Below are positions 1 through 8,604 of a stretch of DNA of 64,000 bases, piece after piece. This DNA is from Frigoriglobus tundricola (GTDB lineage: Bacteria; Planctomycetota; Planctomycetia; Gemmatales; Gemmataceae), in assembly GCF_013128195.2 (NCBI RefSeq), contig NZ_CP053452.2, positions 1,178,001 through 1,242,000 on the forward strand, written 5' to 3'. Under the pieces are notes generated by a model, which made no database searches, was not told the origin of the DNA, and was given only the letters and a program-made list of their open reading frames with translations. Made by a program: the position numbers and the translations under genes. The first letter of the stretch is position 1. Every line of letters begins with the position of its first letter.

Positions 1-369
1 CGGTAGCCCCGGCACCGGGGGCCGCACGTTGTACCCCTCGTACTTGATTTCTCCCGTTCCGGCGGTCTTGATCACCTGGATCAGTCCCGTGGGCGTCAGG
101 TGCGGCGGGGTGCCACTGGGGTCCGTGAATTCGACGATCACCCCTTTGCCGAACGGGACGGCGCGCAACGGGATGGGAGTGATGGGCTTGCCGAACAAGG
201 GAACGGAGGGCGGGGACACCACGTACACGGGGCCAAAGTGGTGGTGCTCCCAGTAGCCGGGGCAGTGAACCGGGGCCGGGCGGTGCCGACCGAACGCGTG
301 AGCCGGGTGGGCCGAAACGGCCAGCCCGAGGGCGGCCAGAACCGCGACCGGCGCGATGCGCGCGAACAT
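1..369 (-). CDS. Small secreted His/Pro-rich protein, C-terminus outside window
   Basis: The ATG at 369 opens 123 codons that run off the left edge without a stop, so this is a partial gene. Residues 1-25 look like a signal peptide: a hydrophobic run (APVAVLAALGLAVS) ends in HPAHA, a plausible AxA cleavage site. The exported part starts His/Pro-rich, with WEHHHFGP around residues 40-47. It then has a motif-poor stretch ending in an IKYEGYNV segment near residue 110. I do not recognise a family. The many histidines might bind metal, but that is inference. It is transcribed away from the 965-4535 cassette, so the AT-rich gap between them probably holds divergent promoters. Confidence 0.7.
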   Translation of the reverse strand, partial: MFARIAPVAVLAALGLAVSAHPAHAFGRHRPAPVHCPGYWEHHHFGPVYVVSPPSVPLFGKPITPIPLRAVPFGKGVIVEFTDPSGTPPHLTPTGLIQVIKTAGTGEIKYEGYNVRPPVPGLP

Positions 370-582
370 GTGGGCCTCCGAATGGGACGGGAGCCGCGGG
401 TCCGGGGCCGAGCCGCGGCGGGCGAACCGGTCGTCCGCGCCTCACACGAGACGCGGTCCGCACAGCCCCGTTCAGATCGACAGGCTCTTCGCGCCATTAC
501 ATTCTGCACACTTTCGCGGGTCAAGCTAAAACGCGCTAATTTTCGCACTTTCTATAATTTAACACTCTTTGTCACTTTAATG

Positions 583-596
583 ATTGGCGCGCCAAT
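583..596. repeat. Perfect 14-bp palindrome ATTGGCGCGCCAAT
   Basis: A perfect dyad sits inside the AT-rich divergent intergenic region, about 370 bp upstream of the start at 965 and about 215 bp upstream of the start at 369. Its symmetry suits a dimeric regulator's operator, but no regulator gene is adjacent. Operator function is inference. Confidence 0.4.
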
Positions 597-750
597 TTGG
601 CACGCCCCTCGTTGGCGTCGGTTCGTGCCGAAACGCCGAGCGACCAGAGTGCGGGTTGAAACAGGGGGCGCCGCCCGCGCGTGCCGCGGTCGGTGACGCG
701 TAGCACCCTCGAACCAAAGAGATCAAATGTGCACAGATAGCACTCAGCGG

Positions 751-808
751 CACTAATACAATCATTATTTATTGATATTACCTTTTCTTAATATTCTTAT
801 TATTAGTG
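751..808. repeat. Inverted repeat CACTAATA / TATTAGTG
   Basis: Eight-base arms at 751-758 and 801-808 are perfectly complementary and separated by 42 very AT-rich bases. The structure could be a regulator site pair or a weak hairpin upstream of the 965 cassette. Confidence 0.3.
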
Positions 809-964
809 TCACTATGGTAGAAAAATTGCCAAAATTTACGTGACATCCCCACCACGAAACGCCTAACATCTGGACATTGAAAGCAGAAAACACCTCGTGT
901 CTCGTTTCGCCGCGGTTCGTGCGATCGCCCAGTTCATCTCCACTCGGTCCGCCGGAGGGTACAC

Positions 965-2371
965 ATGCTCTCGAGACTTGGAACGTCCGGTAGCGCCGTG
1001 CTGCTGATCTCCGCCCTCGCCTGCGTACCGGCCGGGGACGAGAAGCGGCCGGCGGGCGCGGGGGAGAAACCGGACCCGTTCGCCGCATCGTCCACGCCCC
1101 TCCCGGCCGGGTACAAGGGGCCGAAATACGCCGTCAGCCACGACTACCCGACTGAGGCGCCGCCCGCCCCGAACGACCCGCCGTGGCGCAAGGCCCTCAA
1201 CGGCGCGCCGATCGGGCCGGACACCGCCGTTGCTTACATGAGCGCCCTGAAGGAGTACGTGACCAAAGACATCAAGACACTGGTCCTCGACTACGCGAAC
1301 TGGGACGCCGGCAAGGCCCGATGGTACAACATGCCGTGGCTGTACTCCATTCAGGACCCCGTTCACGGCACCTATCCGGCGGGCGAGTTCCCCTCCTCCA
1401 TGTTCCCGCTCTCCGGGCTCAAAACGCCCGGCGACGCGACGATGAACACGTACGTGGTCGTGTACTACAACGACACGGCGGGGTACACGCTCGGCCAGAT
1501 CTGGGGCAAGGACGCGGCGGCCCCGGACCTGACGAAAGCGCAGTACCGGGAGGGCGCGATCGTCGTGAAGGTGTGCCTCTCCAGCGCCACCCGAGCCACC
1601 TGGGGGCCGATGGACGGGGCCGCCCTTTGGGACGTGTACGGGGTCCCCCCGAACGCCCCGTCGGGCGCCAAACCGGCCTTCTTTCAGGGATCGGTCTTCC
1701 AAGTGGACCTGATCGTCAAGGACTCGAAGACGGCTCCGCAGACGGGCTGGGTGTTCGGCACGCTCGTGTACGACAAGTCCGTTCCGGGGGACGCCTGGGA
1801 CAAGCTGATCCCCCTCGGGGCCATGTGGGGCAACGACCCCGACGTGAACTCGGCCGCGAACCCGAACGCGATCCTCAAGCAGAGTGTGGTGAACCCGGTG
1901 GCCCCGCTTTACGCGGTCGAGACGCTCGGGTACGGCGGGCGGTTGTCCGGTCCGAACGACGGGGCCGTCGTCCAGAACGCGATCGTGGACGGGGCGGCGG
2001 CCCCGCGGGTCGCGGCGTCCAGTTGCCTGAGTTGCCACAGTACCGCCGAGTGGCAGATGCAGTCGTTCCTGCTCCCGTCCCCGAGCGCCCCCCAGAAGAA
2101 CCGCTCGCCCTCCCCGGACGTCACCAGCGACGGGTTCCTGTACGTGTACAAGCCGGGCACGGTCGAGTTCAACCGCTGGTTCCAGAACCGTCTGGGGAAC
2201 GTGCCGAAAGATCCCGGGTCGGTGGCCCTGGATTTCCACATGAACCTGGCGTTCAAGGCCCTCCCGCTCTGGGCGAAGGCGACTCAGCCGTCCACGCGGG
2301 CCGAGCGGTCCGAGCGGTCGGACCCCGCTCTCCTTCTGAAGACCGGTCTGCCGCCCCGAATGCACAGATGA
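965..2371 (+). CDS. Secreted monoheme c-type cytochrome-like protein
   Basis: This 468-residue protein starts with a hydrophobic leader (SAVLLISALAC), so it is probably exported; the Cys could be a lipidation site but lacks a textbook lipobox. A single CxxCH heme-attachment motif, CLSCH, lies around residues 354-358. The rest is a large globular region with no motif I can name. GGAGGG at 954-959 is well placed for the ATG at 965. The next gene, 238 bp downstream on the same strand, encodes a ferritin-like enzyme, so this protein may pass electrons in the same process; that is inference from context. The last 25 residues are basic and low-complexity. Confidence 0.75.
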   Translation: MLSRLGTSGSAVLLISALACVPAGDEKRPAGAGEKPDPFAASSTPLPAGYKGPKYAVSHDYPTEAPPAPNDPPWRKALNGAPIGPDTAVAYMSALKEYVTKDIKTLVLDYANWDAGKARWYNMPWLYSIQDPVHGTYPAGEFPSSMFPLSGLKTPGDATMNTYVVVYYNDTAGYTLGQIWGKDAAAPDLTKAQYREGAIVVKVCLSSATRATWGPMDGAALWDVYGVPPNAPSGAKPAFFQGSVFQVDLIVKDSKTAPQTGWVFGTLVYDKSVPGDAWDKLIPLGAMWGNDPDVNSAANPNAILKQSVVNPVAPLYAVETLGYGGRLSGPNDGAVVQNAIVDGAAAPRVAASSCLSCHSTAEWQMQSFLLPSPSAPQKNRSPSPDVTSDGFLYVYKPGTVEFNRWFQNRLGNVPKDPGSVALDFHMNLAFKALPLWAKATQPSTRAERSERSDPALLLKTGLPPRMHR

Positions 2372-2609
2372 TAACGCGCCACCGGGTGCCCTCACGGTCC
2401 CCGCGGGCGCCCGTACCGGACGGGGCCGTGTGCGCGGAAGTGGGGTGAAGCGGCGCCCCAGCGGCGCGCGGCTTCGAGCCCGGGCCGAGGTTCGCGCTCC
2501 GATCGACGGTTGCGGCGGCGGTCGCAATTTCTCGGCCCGGCCGACCGCCGCCCCGTCCGCAACTCGTTTTCGTGCCCTGTTACCCCCCCCAGACCGGTTC
2601 GAGGCCTTC

Positions 2610-3671
2610 ATGGCTCAAGTCATCACGTCCGTCCGAACCGCGCACGCGGCCGCCCCGCTCGCGCCGGCGCCGTTCGACCTCCGGGACATGCTCGCGCGTC
2701 CGGATGAGGACCGAGACGAGCAGTGGCTGGTAACAATGCTCCGGTTCGCCGTGCAACTGGAATTCGCCACCATCCCGCCGTACCTGACGGCGTACTGGTC
2801 GGTGAAAGACACCACGACCTCTCCGGCCCCGAACATCCTGCTGCTGATCGTTCTTCAAGAGATGTTGCACATGGGGCTCGTGTGCAACATCCTCAACAGC
2901 CTGGGTCAGCCCCCGGTGATTGCGCACCCGTCGGTCGTGCCCACGTACCCCGGGCACCTGCCGGGCCGCGTCCACCCGACACTCTGGGTCGCGCTCCGGC
3001 CCCTCTCGAAAGACGTGGTCGGCGACACGTTTATGGTGATCGAAGAGCCGCACGCCGGTAGCGTGCGTTACGCCTTCGGCCAGACGTTCCCAACGATCGG
3101 GGCCTTCTACACCGCCATCGAGGACTGCATCCGCAAGCAGCCCGGCCTCGTATTTAGCGGGCAGAAGCAACTGGTGCTGACGCGCCCCGATTTCCCCCTG
3201 CCGGCGATCGCGACGGCGGCGGCGCTGAGCGCCCTGGACCTCATCAAGCAACAGGGCGAAGGGGCGGACGGCGGCCCCCTGTACGGACCGAGCCCCGCCG
3301 ATCTGGCGCACTACTTCCTTTTCGGCCAGATTTACTACGAAAAGGCCCTGGTTCAGGTCGCGCCCAACGACTGGCAGTACACGGGTGACGCCGTCCCGTT
3401 CCCTCGCGCGGACGAGATCTACCCGATGGCCCCCGTACCCCCCGCCGGGTACGCGGACAGCCTGCCGTTCGACCGTAAGTTCACTCAGATGTTATTTCAG
3501 CTCCAGAAGGCGTGGGAACTGGGCGGCCCGGCGGGAGGGGCCGAGTTGCTGAGCGCCCAAGAAACGATGGGGGAACTCGGGGACCTGGCCGTGCGTTTGA
3601 TGACCACGCCGGTCGCCCCCGGGAGCGCGCAGACGATGGGTCCGTGCTTCCGATTCGTTCCGCCCTCGTGA
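2610..3671 (+). CDS. Ferritin-like domain protein of the VioB/iminophenyl-pyruvate dimer synthase type
   Basis: The open frame extends up to 2430, but the ATG at 2610 directly precedes recognisable protein sequence and gives 353 residues. Residues 35-105 match the ferritin-like domain found in VioB/RebD/StaD-type enzymes. Visible features are QLEFATIPPYLTAYW (Glu51) and QEMLHMGLVCNIL (Glu84, His87), then a PGHLPG loop, with a further HYFLFGQIYYEK helix near residue 232. Glu and ExxH residues of this kind usually hold a metal centre. Known relatives couple oxidised amino-acid derivatives in violacein and indolocarbazole synthesis, but many members have no known substrate. This copy lacks the large N-terminal region of true VioB, so the exact reaction cannot be predicted. 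It sits between a heme protein gene and an unknown gene. Confidence 0.75.
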   Translation: MAQVITSVRTAHAAAPLAPAPFDLRDMLARPDEDRDEQWLVTMLRFAVQLEFATIPPYLTAYWSVKDTTTSPAPNILLLIVLQEMLHMGLVCNILNSLGQPPVIAHPSVVPTYPGHLPGRVHPTLWVALRPLSKDVVGDTFMVIEEPHAGSVRYAFGQTFPTIGAFYTAIEDCIRKQPGLVFSGQKQLVLTRPDFPLPAIATAAALSALDLIKQQGEGADGGPLYGPSPADLAHYFLFGQIYYEKALVQVAPNDWQYTGDAVPFPRADEIYPMAPVPPAGYADSLPFDRKFTQMLFQLQKAWELGGPAGGAELLSAQETMGELGDLAVRLMTTPVAPGSAQTMGPCFRFVPPS

Positions 3672-3695
3672 GCCGGCACCGACGGCTCACGAGGG
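3663..3695 (+). terminator. Hairpin overlapping the stop codon
   Basis: A perfect 13-bp stem (3663-3675 with 3683-3695, loop of 7) contains the TGA stop of the ferritin-like gene. There is no T-tract, so it may attenuate or protect an mRNA end rather than act as a classical terminator. Confidence 0.5.
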
Positions 3696-3767
3696 GGCCA
3701 GCCGCGGCGTTCTTTGGTCCGGGTATCCGCGGACGTTCCGGTTTTCCAAACTCAACGGGAGACGCTC

Positions 3768-4535
3768 GTGCCAGCCTACCTCATCGAATTCGATACGCTC
3801 TCGGGCCACTCACCGGGGACAGGGGCGACGCTCACGCCCCCCGTGCTGGACCTCGTCGGGTGGCGCTCGATCGGGAACGCGCAAGGCGGACGGTTCATCA
3901 ACATGACGGGCGGACCGATCCGCGCGATCTACCTCAAGTCCAACAGCGCCGCGAGCGCCTTGCAGGTCACCCCCGCCTCGGGGGGGCGGTTGTTCAACAC
4001 CGTCTGGGTCAAGCCCGACGGGGCCGGTGGCGTGGCGGAGTCCTATTTCATGGACGGGAACGTCCCAACATTCGGTGCCTTCTGGATGAGGGTTCCGCCC
4101 AACACGCCCGTGGAGATCCAGGAGTGCGACGCCGGGCAGGCGTGCCCGTTCTCGGGGCAGGTGTTCGCACAGAACCCCGCCGCCCCGACCGGTCCTGGTT
4201 GGACGCAGATCCGTTCCCCGCAGCCGTCACCGACCCCACTCTGGAGAGACCTCCTTTCGGCCACCCCTTCCGAGTACCGGGTGATCGACAGTTACGGTGA
4301 AACGCCCGATGGCCAACACGTCCTGTTTCTGTCACAGGGCGCGGTGCTCCTGTACGACCACCAGAAGAAAACCGTTTCCCTCGTTACCCCCCCAAAGGTG
4401 GGGACGGCACCACCCGTAAACGCGGTCCGCTTTGACCCTGCGCCTGGGGAATTTCAGCTCCTTTACAACGGACACGTGGTGAATCGGGTTGGCCTCGGTG
4501 CGGCCGTCACGTCCGAGTTGGGGCGCTCGGTGTAA
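3768..4535 (+). CDS. Unknown protein of the ferritin/cytochrome cassette
   Basis: I chose the GTG at 3768, preceded by ACGGGAGA at about ribosome-binding distance, over an upstream TTG at 3714; it gives 255 residues. There is no signal peptide and no membrane helix. The sequence reads as beta-rich (for example GRFINMTGGPIRAIYL and GAFWMRVPPNTPVEI) and has a CDAGQACPF segment with two nearby cysteines. The C-terminal third contains HVLFLSQGAVLLYD, resembling a propeller strand. No family is recognised. It follows the ferritin-like gene after a hairpin, on the same strand, and probably belongs to the same functional unit. Confidence 0.65.
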   Translation: MPAYLIEFDTLSGHSPGTGATLTPPVLDLVGWRSIGNAQGGRFINMTGGPIRAIYLKSNSAASALQVTPASGGRLFNTVWVKPDGAGGVAESYFMDGNVPTFGAFWMRVPPNTPVEIQECDAGQACPFSGQVFAQNPAAPTGPGWTQIRSPQPSPTPLWRDLLSATPSEYRVIDSYGETPDGQHVLFLSQGAVLLYDHQKKTVSLVTPPKVGTAPPVNAVRFDPAPGEFQLLYNGHVVNRVGLGAAVTSELGRSV

Positions 4536-4570
4536 GAGTCAATTATTTCGATCTTTTCTCGGTTTTGTTT

Positions 4571-4605
4571 TTCTCTCTGTGCGCTCTGTGGCTCTGTGAT
4601 TAATC
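4571..4605. repeat. CTCTGTG-type dispersed repeat
   Basis: A run of CTCTCTGTGCGCTCTGTGGCTCTGTG units lies between two convergent genes. The same motif family recurs around 21577-21688, 24750-24785 and 57570-57790. Confidence 0.5.
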
Positions 4606-4620
4606 CTCTGCTGCCTTTTT

Positions 4621-7600
4621 TCATTCTTTCTTTGGCGGCGCGGCGGGCTCGCGCTTCGGCAGCTCGCTCACCACCGCCGAGCCGTCGGACAGCACCGTTA
4701 GCGCGCTGTTCGCGGCGACCCCACTGGCGGCGGCCGGCACGGCGCCGGGCAGTCCGACCGACTGCGCCGCCAGCGGCTTGCCGGTCGTTCCGTCGAGGAC
4801 CAGCACCCGGCCCGCGAGGTCGGTCACCACCCACCGGTTCTCGCCCGCCGGCTGCGGCGCGCCCACGATCACGCTCGCGGCGTCCTCGCCGGTTGACTGG
4901 GTCCACAGCAGATCCTTCTGGTTCGGCCCCACCGCCGCGACCGCTTTTCCGTCCACCGCATAAGTCACTACCAGGCCGCCGGACTCGTCCGCCTGCACCG
5001 CGAAGCCGGAACTCGGTTTGGACGCGGGCGCCCCGCCGGCCGACTGCCAGCGGCGCAGGGGCGGCCCGACCCGGTCAGCCGCGAACAGCCACACGCCGCC
5101 GGTCACGTCGGCCACGAGCAGCCGGGGCGGCCCGCCGGCTTCGGCCGGCGGCACGAACGCGCCGGGCCGGCCACCGCCTCACGGAGCTCCCATACGCCGG
5201 GCGAGTTCCACTTCCCCGCGGCCCCCGCCGGCCACTCCCAGCGCGCCAGCTTCCGTCCGCCGTCCGAGACCGCGAACGCCGAATCCGAGAGCGGGGTGAT
5301 GCTGCACGCGGCGTGCGCCGACCGCCGTTCGCCCAGCCAGGACGGCCCCGCGACGAGCGCCCCCGGCCGCGCGGGGCCGCTGCCGGGCACGAGGCGGTAC
5401 ACGAACCCGTCGGCGGTGGGAATCAACAGGCTGTCCCCGACCACGGCCGGTTGGCCCGCGACCGCGGCCGGCGCCGGCACCTCGTCCGTCGCCACGATTT
5501 TGCCGTCCCCGATGCGGCGGATGAGGAACTTCGGCCGCTCCCGGTCCACCGGGGTCAACGCATAGGCCACTTTGCCGTCCGCGACGGCGACGACCACCGT
5601 CGGCCCGGTCGCGTTCGTCGGCGCGTCGGCCAGCCCCCACGCGGGCGGCGCGGCAATCGTCTGGCCGGCGATCGCGCCGCCCGCGACCGGCACCGCCACG
5701 ATCCCGCCGTCTTCGTCCACCAGCACGAACCGGTCCCCCTGGGCGACCGGAGCGGCGAACTGTTCCCCGGACGACTGCCGCGCCGGCACGAGCCCGAGTT
5801 GCCGCTGCCAGCGGATCTCGCCGTCGCGCAGGTCGAACACGACCGCGCGACAACCGGACGAGGTCAGCGAGCGGACGACGACGCACGCGGCGTCCTTCCG
5901 CGCGCTCACCTGTGCGGCCTGGACGGGCTCGCCCAGGGCCAGCGGCGCACCGACGGCCACGACTTCCAACCCCTTGTTCGGCACGAGCGCGAGCCGCACC
6001 TTCTGGAGCTGCCCGGCCGCGACGAGCCAGTAGGTCGCTTCTTCCACCGGCACGACCAGCCCGGGGATCGGCCGTTCGGGGCCCGCCCCCGACGCCCGCG
6101 GCGGAATGAGCGGAAACAGCGGCTTGTCCTGGTTACCGGGCTGGTTCACCCCGAAGAGCCGGAACTGCGCGGTGTCCGACAGGACCGCGAGGCGCTCGCC
6201 GTCGGTGACCGGGGCGAACGCCACCCACCCGGGCACGGCCAGCGCGACGGCCGGGACCGCGGGCGTTTCGGGCACCGTCGTCCCGTCGGCGGGCGGCGGC
6301 GCGACGGGGCCGACGGGGAACGCCCGCAACCGGGTGAGCCCGGTCCCTTCGGCCTGCGCGAGAACCATCCACCGGTCGGCCGGTTCCGTGCCCTCGGGGC
6401 CGATGAACACGGGCGGCACCCGGAGCGTGCCGGCCAGGTGCCCCGTCGCCATCACCTGCACGCACCGCGGGTTCACGCGGATGCCGGTGTCGTCCTTGCC
6501 GCCGGCGTCGATGAGGTACAGCCGGCGCGCGTCGGCCGCGATGTAGAGCAGGTTGGTGCCGGGGCGGAGGACCGCGCCGCGCTCCGCGACCGGTTGCCCG
6601 AGCCGGACCCGCCCGAGCCGCGTGCCGGTGGCCAGATCGAACTCGTACACGGTCCCGACCGCGTCCCGGACGGGCACGAACGCCCGGTTCCCCACCACCA
6701 CCGCCGGCCCGGCGGCGGGGGCCGGGAGCGGCTGGTACCAGAACACCGGATCGCGGGTCGCGTCCGGCTTGAGAATGTGGCCGACCAGGGCCGGCGCGTT
6801 GCCCACGTTCGACGTGACGATCGCGATCTCGGTCGGTCCGGTGGGCAGGTCGACGCGCGCGACCGCGGGCGGGTCGGTCACGTCCGGGCCGACCCGCATG
6901 GCCCACACGAGGGCGCCGCTGTCCTCGTTGAACGCGTAGAGGATGCCCCGCGCGACGCACAGGTAGACGCCCGCGGGCGGGTCCCCCGGCCCCGGCTCGC
7001 GCGCCTTCGTCTTGCCGATCGGGGTGACGAACAGCAGCGACGCCGCGACCGTGGGCGGGGGCGGCTGCGCCGCCGCCGGGTCGTCCTCGTACTTCACCAG
7101 GTCCCGGAGCCGCCCCTTCGCCTCGGCGATGATCGTTTGCGATTCCGGGTCGTCGAGGAACCCGGCGGCGGCGAGGTCCGCTTCCACCTCTTGAATGACC
7201 GCGTCGGACGGGCTCTCGAGTTTCCCCCGTGCGCGGGTCAGCGCGGCGGTGCGGTCGCGCTCGCGCTTGACCGCCTTTTCGGCCTGATCGAACGCCGTCT
7301 TCAGCTTGTCGAGCGGGGCGTCATCGGGGCCGCGGAACGGATCAAGGGCGCCGATCAGGGTGCGACCGGTGGCAATGGCCTTGTCCGCGCGCCCGAGTTC
7401 CCCGGCGTTCTTCGCGCGATCGGCCTGGAACGCCTTCACGCGGTCGGTGGCGTGTTCGGCCACGTCTTCGCTCAGCTTCTTGCCCGCCTCAAGAATGTCG
7501 CGGCCGAAGCCGGAGGTGGGCTTGGCGAGCGGCGACGCCTTCTGCGCCTCGATGAAGTCCGTCAACCGCTTCACGGCCGCGTCGTAGTCCTCACGGTTGG

Positions 7601-8276
7601 TGACCCCGCGAACCACCGTCTGCATGGAGGAGAGGTCGGCGAAGAACTTGTACTTGTCGATGTCCTTGCTGTCGGCATGCTCCTTCACGAGCTTTTCGTA
7701 GCCCTTCAGCGCTTCGCCGTAGTTGCCCTTGCCGTACTCCTCCTTCGCCCGCTCCTCGAGTTTCTCCTCCTTCTTCCCTTCGAAGACGAAGATGTAACCC
7801 ACACCGAAGCCGACGGCGGCGACGATGCCGACCACCATGATCGCCAGCACCATCGGTGCCCGATTGGTCTTCTTTTTCCGCCGGACCGGCAGGCCGTCGT
7901 CCACCGCTTCCGGCGTGAGCGGCTTTCGTGACCGCTTCGGCGGCACGTCGGTCCCCTCGGACCAGACGACCTCCTTCGCCTTCGGCGGCGACACGACCGC
8001 CGCGTCCACGATGACGGCGTCCACCACTTCGCCTTGTGGCGATTTGGCCGGTTTGGCCGGTTTCGGCGCTTTGGCAGAGGGCTTGGCGGCTTTGGGCGGT
8101 TGGGGAACCGGGGGCGGCGGGAGTTCGTGAACCGGTTCGGGTCCCTTCTCCTCCAGCGCGCGCACGGTGAACACCTGGCGGCACTCCAGGTTCGGACACC
8201 GCATCGACTTCCCGTTCATGTCCGATTGGAGATTGAAACGGGTTTCGCAGTGTGGGCACTGGACAACGATCGACAC
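4621..8276 (-). CDS. Zinc-ribbon, single-TM, propeller-like protein interrupted by a frameshift
   Basis: The reading frame opens at a GTG (8276) preceded by TGAGGCA and encodes 1057 residues to a stop at 5103. The true C-terminus continues in another frame to 4621; about 1218 residues would result if one base were restored near 5160-5175. N-terminal CPHC (residues 7-10) with Cys27 and Cys32 form an MJ0042-type zinc ribbon. A Pro/Lys-rich linker follows, then a membrane helix at residues 141-165, a charged helical region (about 170-380), and a long region of repeated beta strands typical of PQQ/WD40-like propellers (for example VYEFDLATGTRLGRVRLG). The zinc ribbon is probably cytoplasmic and the propeller outside. 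Function is unknown. The break is either a sequencing error or a real loss of the last blades. Confidence 0.7.
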
Positions 8277-8435
8277 GGGTGTGCCTCAATGGTGCGGACG
8301 ACTTGCGGCGGTGTTTCCATTCTAATTGCGAACCGGCCGCGGAGCGACTCGGCTTTGCACGACCTTCTTATTGGTCGTGACCGAGCGGAACCAAGTTCGA
8401 CGGCGAGTGCGATTGGGCACGCGTGTCGGGTGCGA

Positions 8436-8574
8436 GCGAGCGGCGCGGCGTGAGCCCGCCGGTCGTGCGCGCTGCGAAGCCGTGCGAGGCGTGGAGCGCC
8501 AGCGAGCGGCGCGGCGTGAGCCCGCCGGTGCCTCGCTGTTCGAAGCACCGGCGGCTTCACGCCGCGCCGCTCGC
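8436..8574. repeat. Three 28-bp palindromic repeat copies, the last inverted
   Basis: Direct copies lie at 8436-8463 and 8502-8529 (core GCGAGCGGCGCGGCGTGAG). An inverted copy with two mismatches lies at 8547-8574. The second and third can pair into a 28-bp stem with a 17-nt loop. The unit fills most of the 328-bp gap between two minus-strand genes; the remainder (8277-8435) shows nothing. Confidence 0.75.
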
Positions 8575-8604
8575 TGACACACGAACGACCGCACAGCGGC
8601 CGGG

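Larger units (their letters stand above)
370..964. other. Non-coding AT-rich island between divergent genes
   Basis: No convincing gene lies here. Positions about 520-850 are strikingly AT-rich for this genome, with runs such as AATATTCTTATTATTAG. The stretch contains the palindrome at 583-596 and the inverted repeat 751-758/801-808. A Shine-Dalgarno-like GGAGGG at 954-959 serves the gene starting at 965. The region probably carries the promoters for both flanking genes. Confidence 0.6.

Noticed and set aside
863-2611. Long minus-strand open frame of 582 codons opposite the heme gene
   Set aside because: It is Arg/Pro/Val-rich with no domain and is the shadow of a GC-rich coding strand.
2610-3671. 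Violacein-type biosynthetic cluster
   Set aside because: Only the ferritin-like domain is shared with VioB; no VioA, VioE or similar genes are nearby.
4596-7931. Plus-strand open frame of 1111 codons opposite the zinc-ribbon gene
   Set aside because: The composition is Arg/Pro-rich throughout, and the opposite strand has clear domains and codon pattern.
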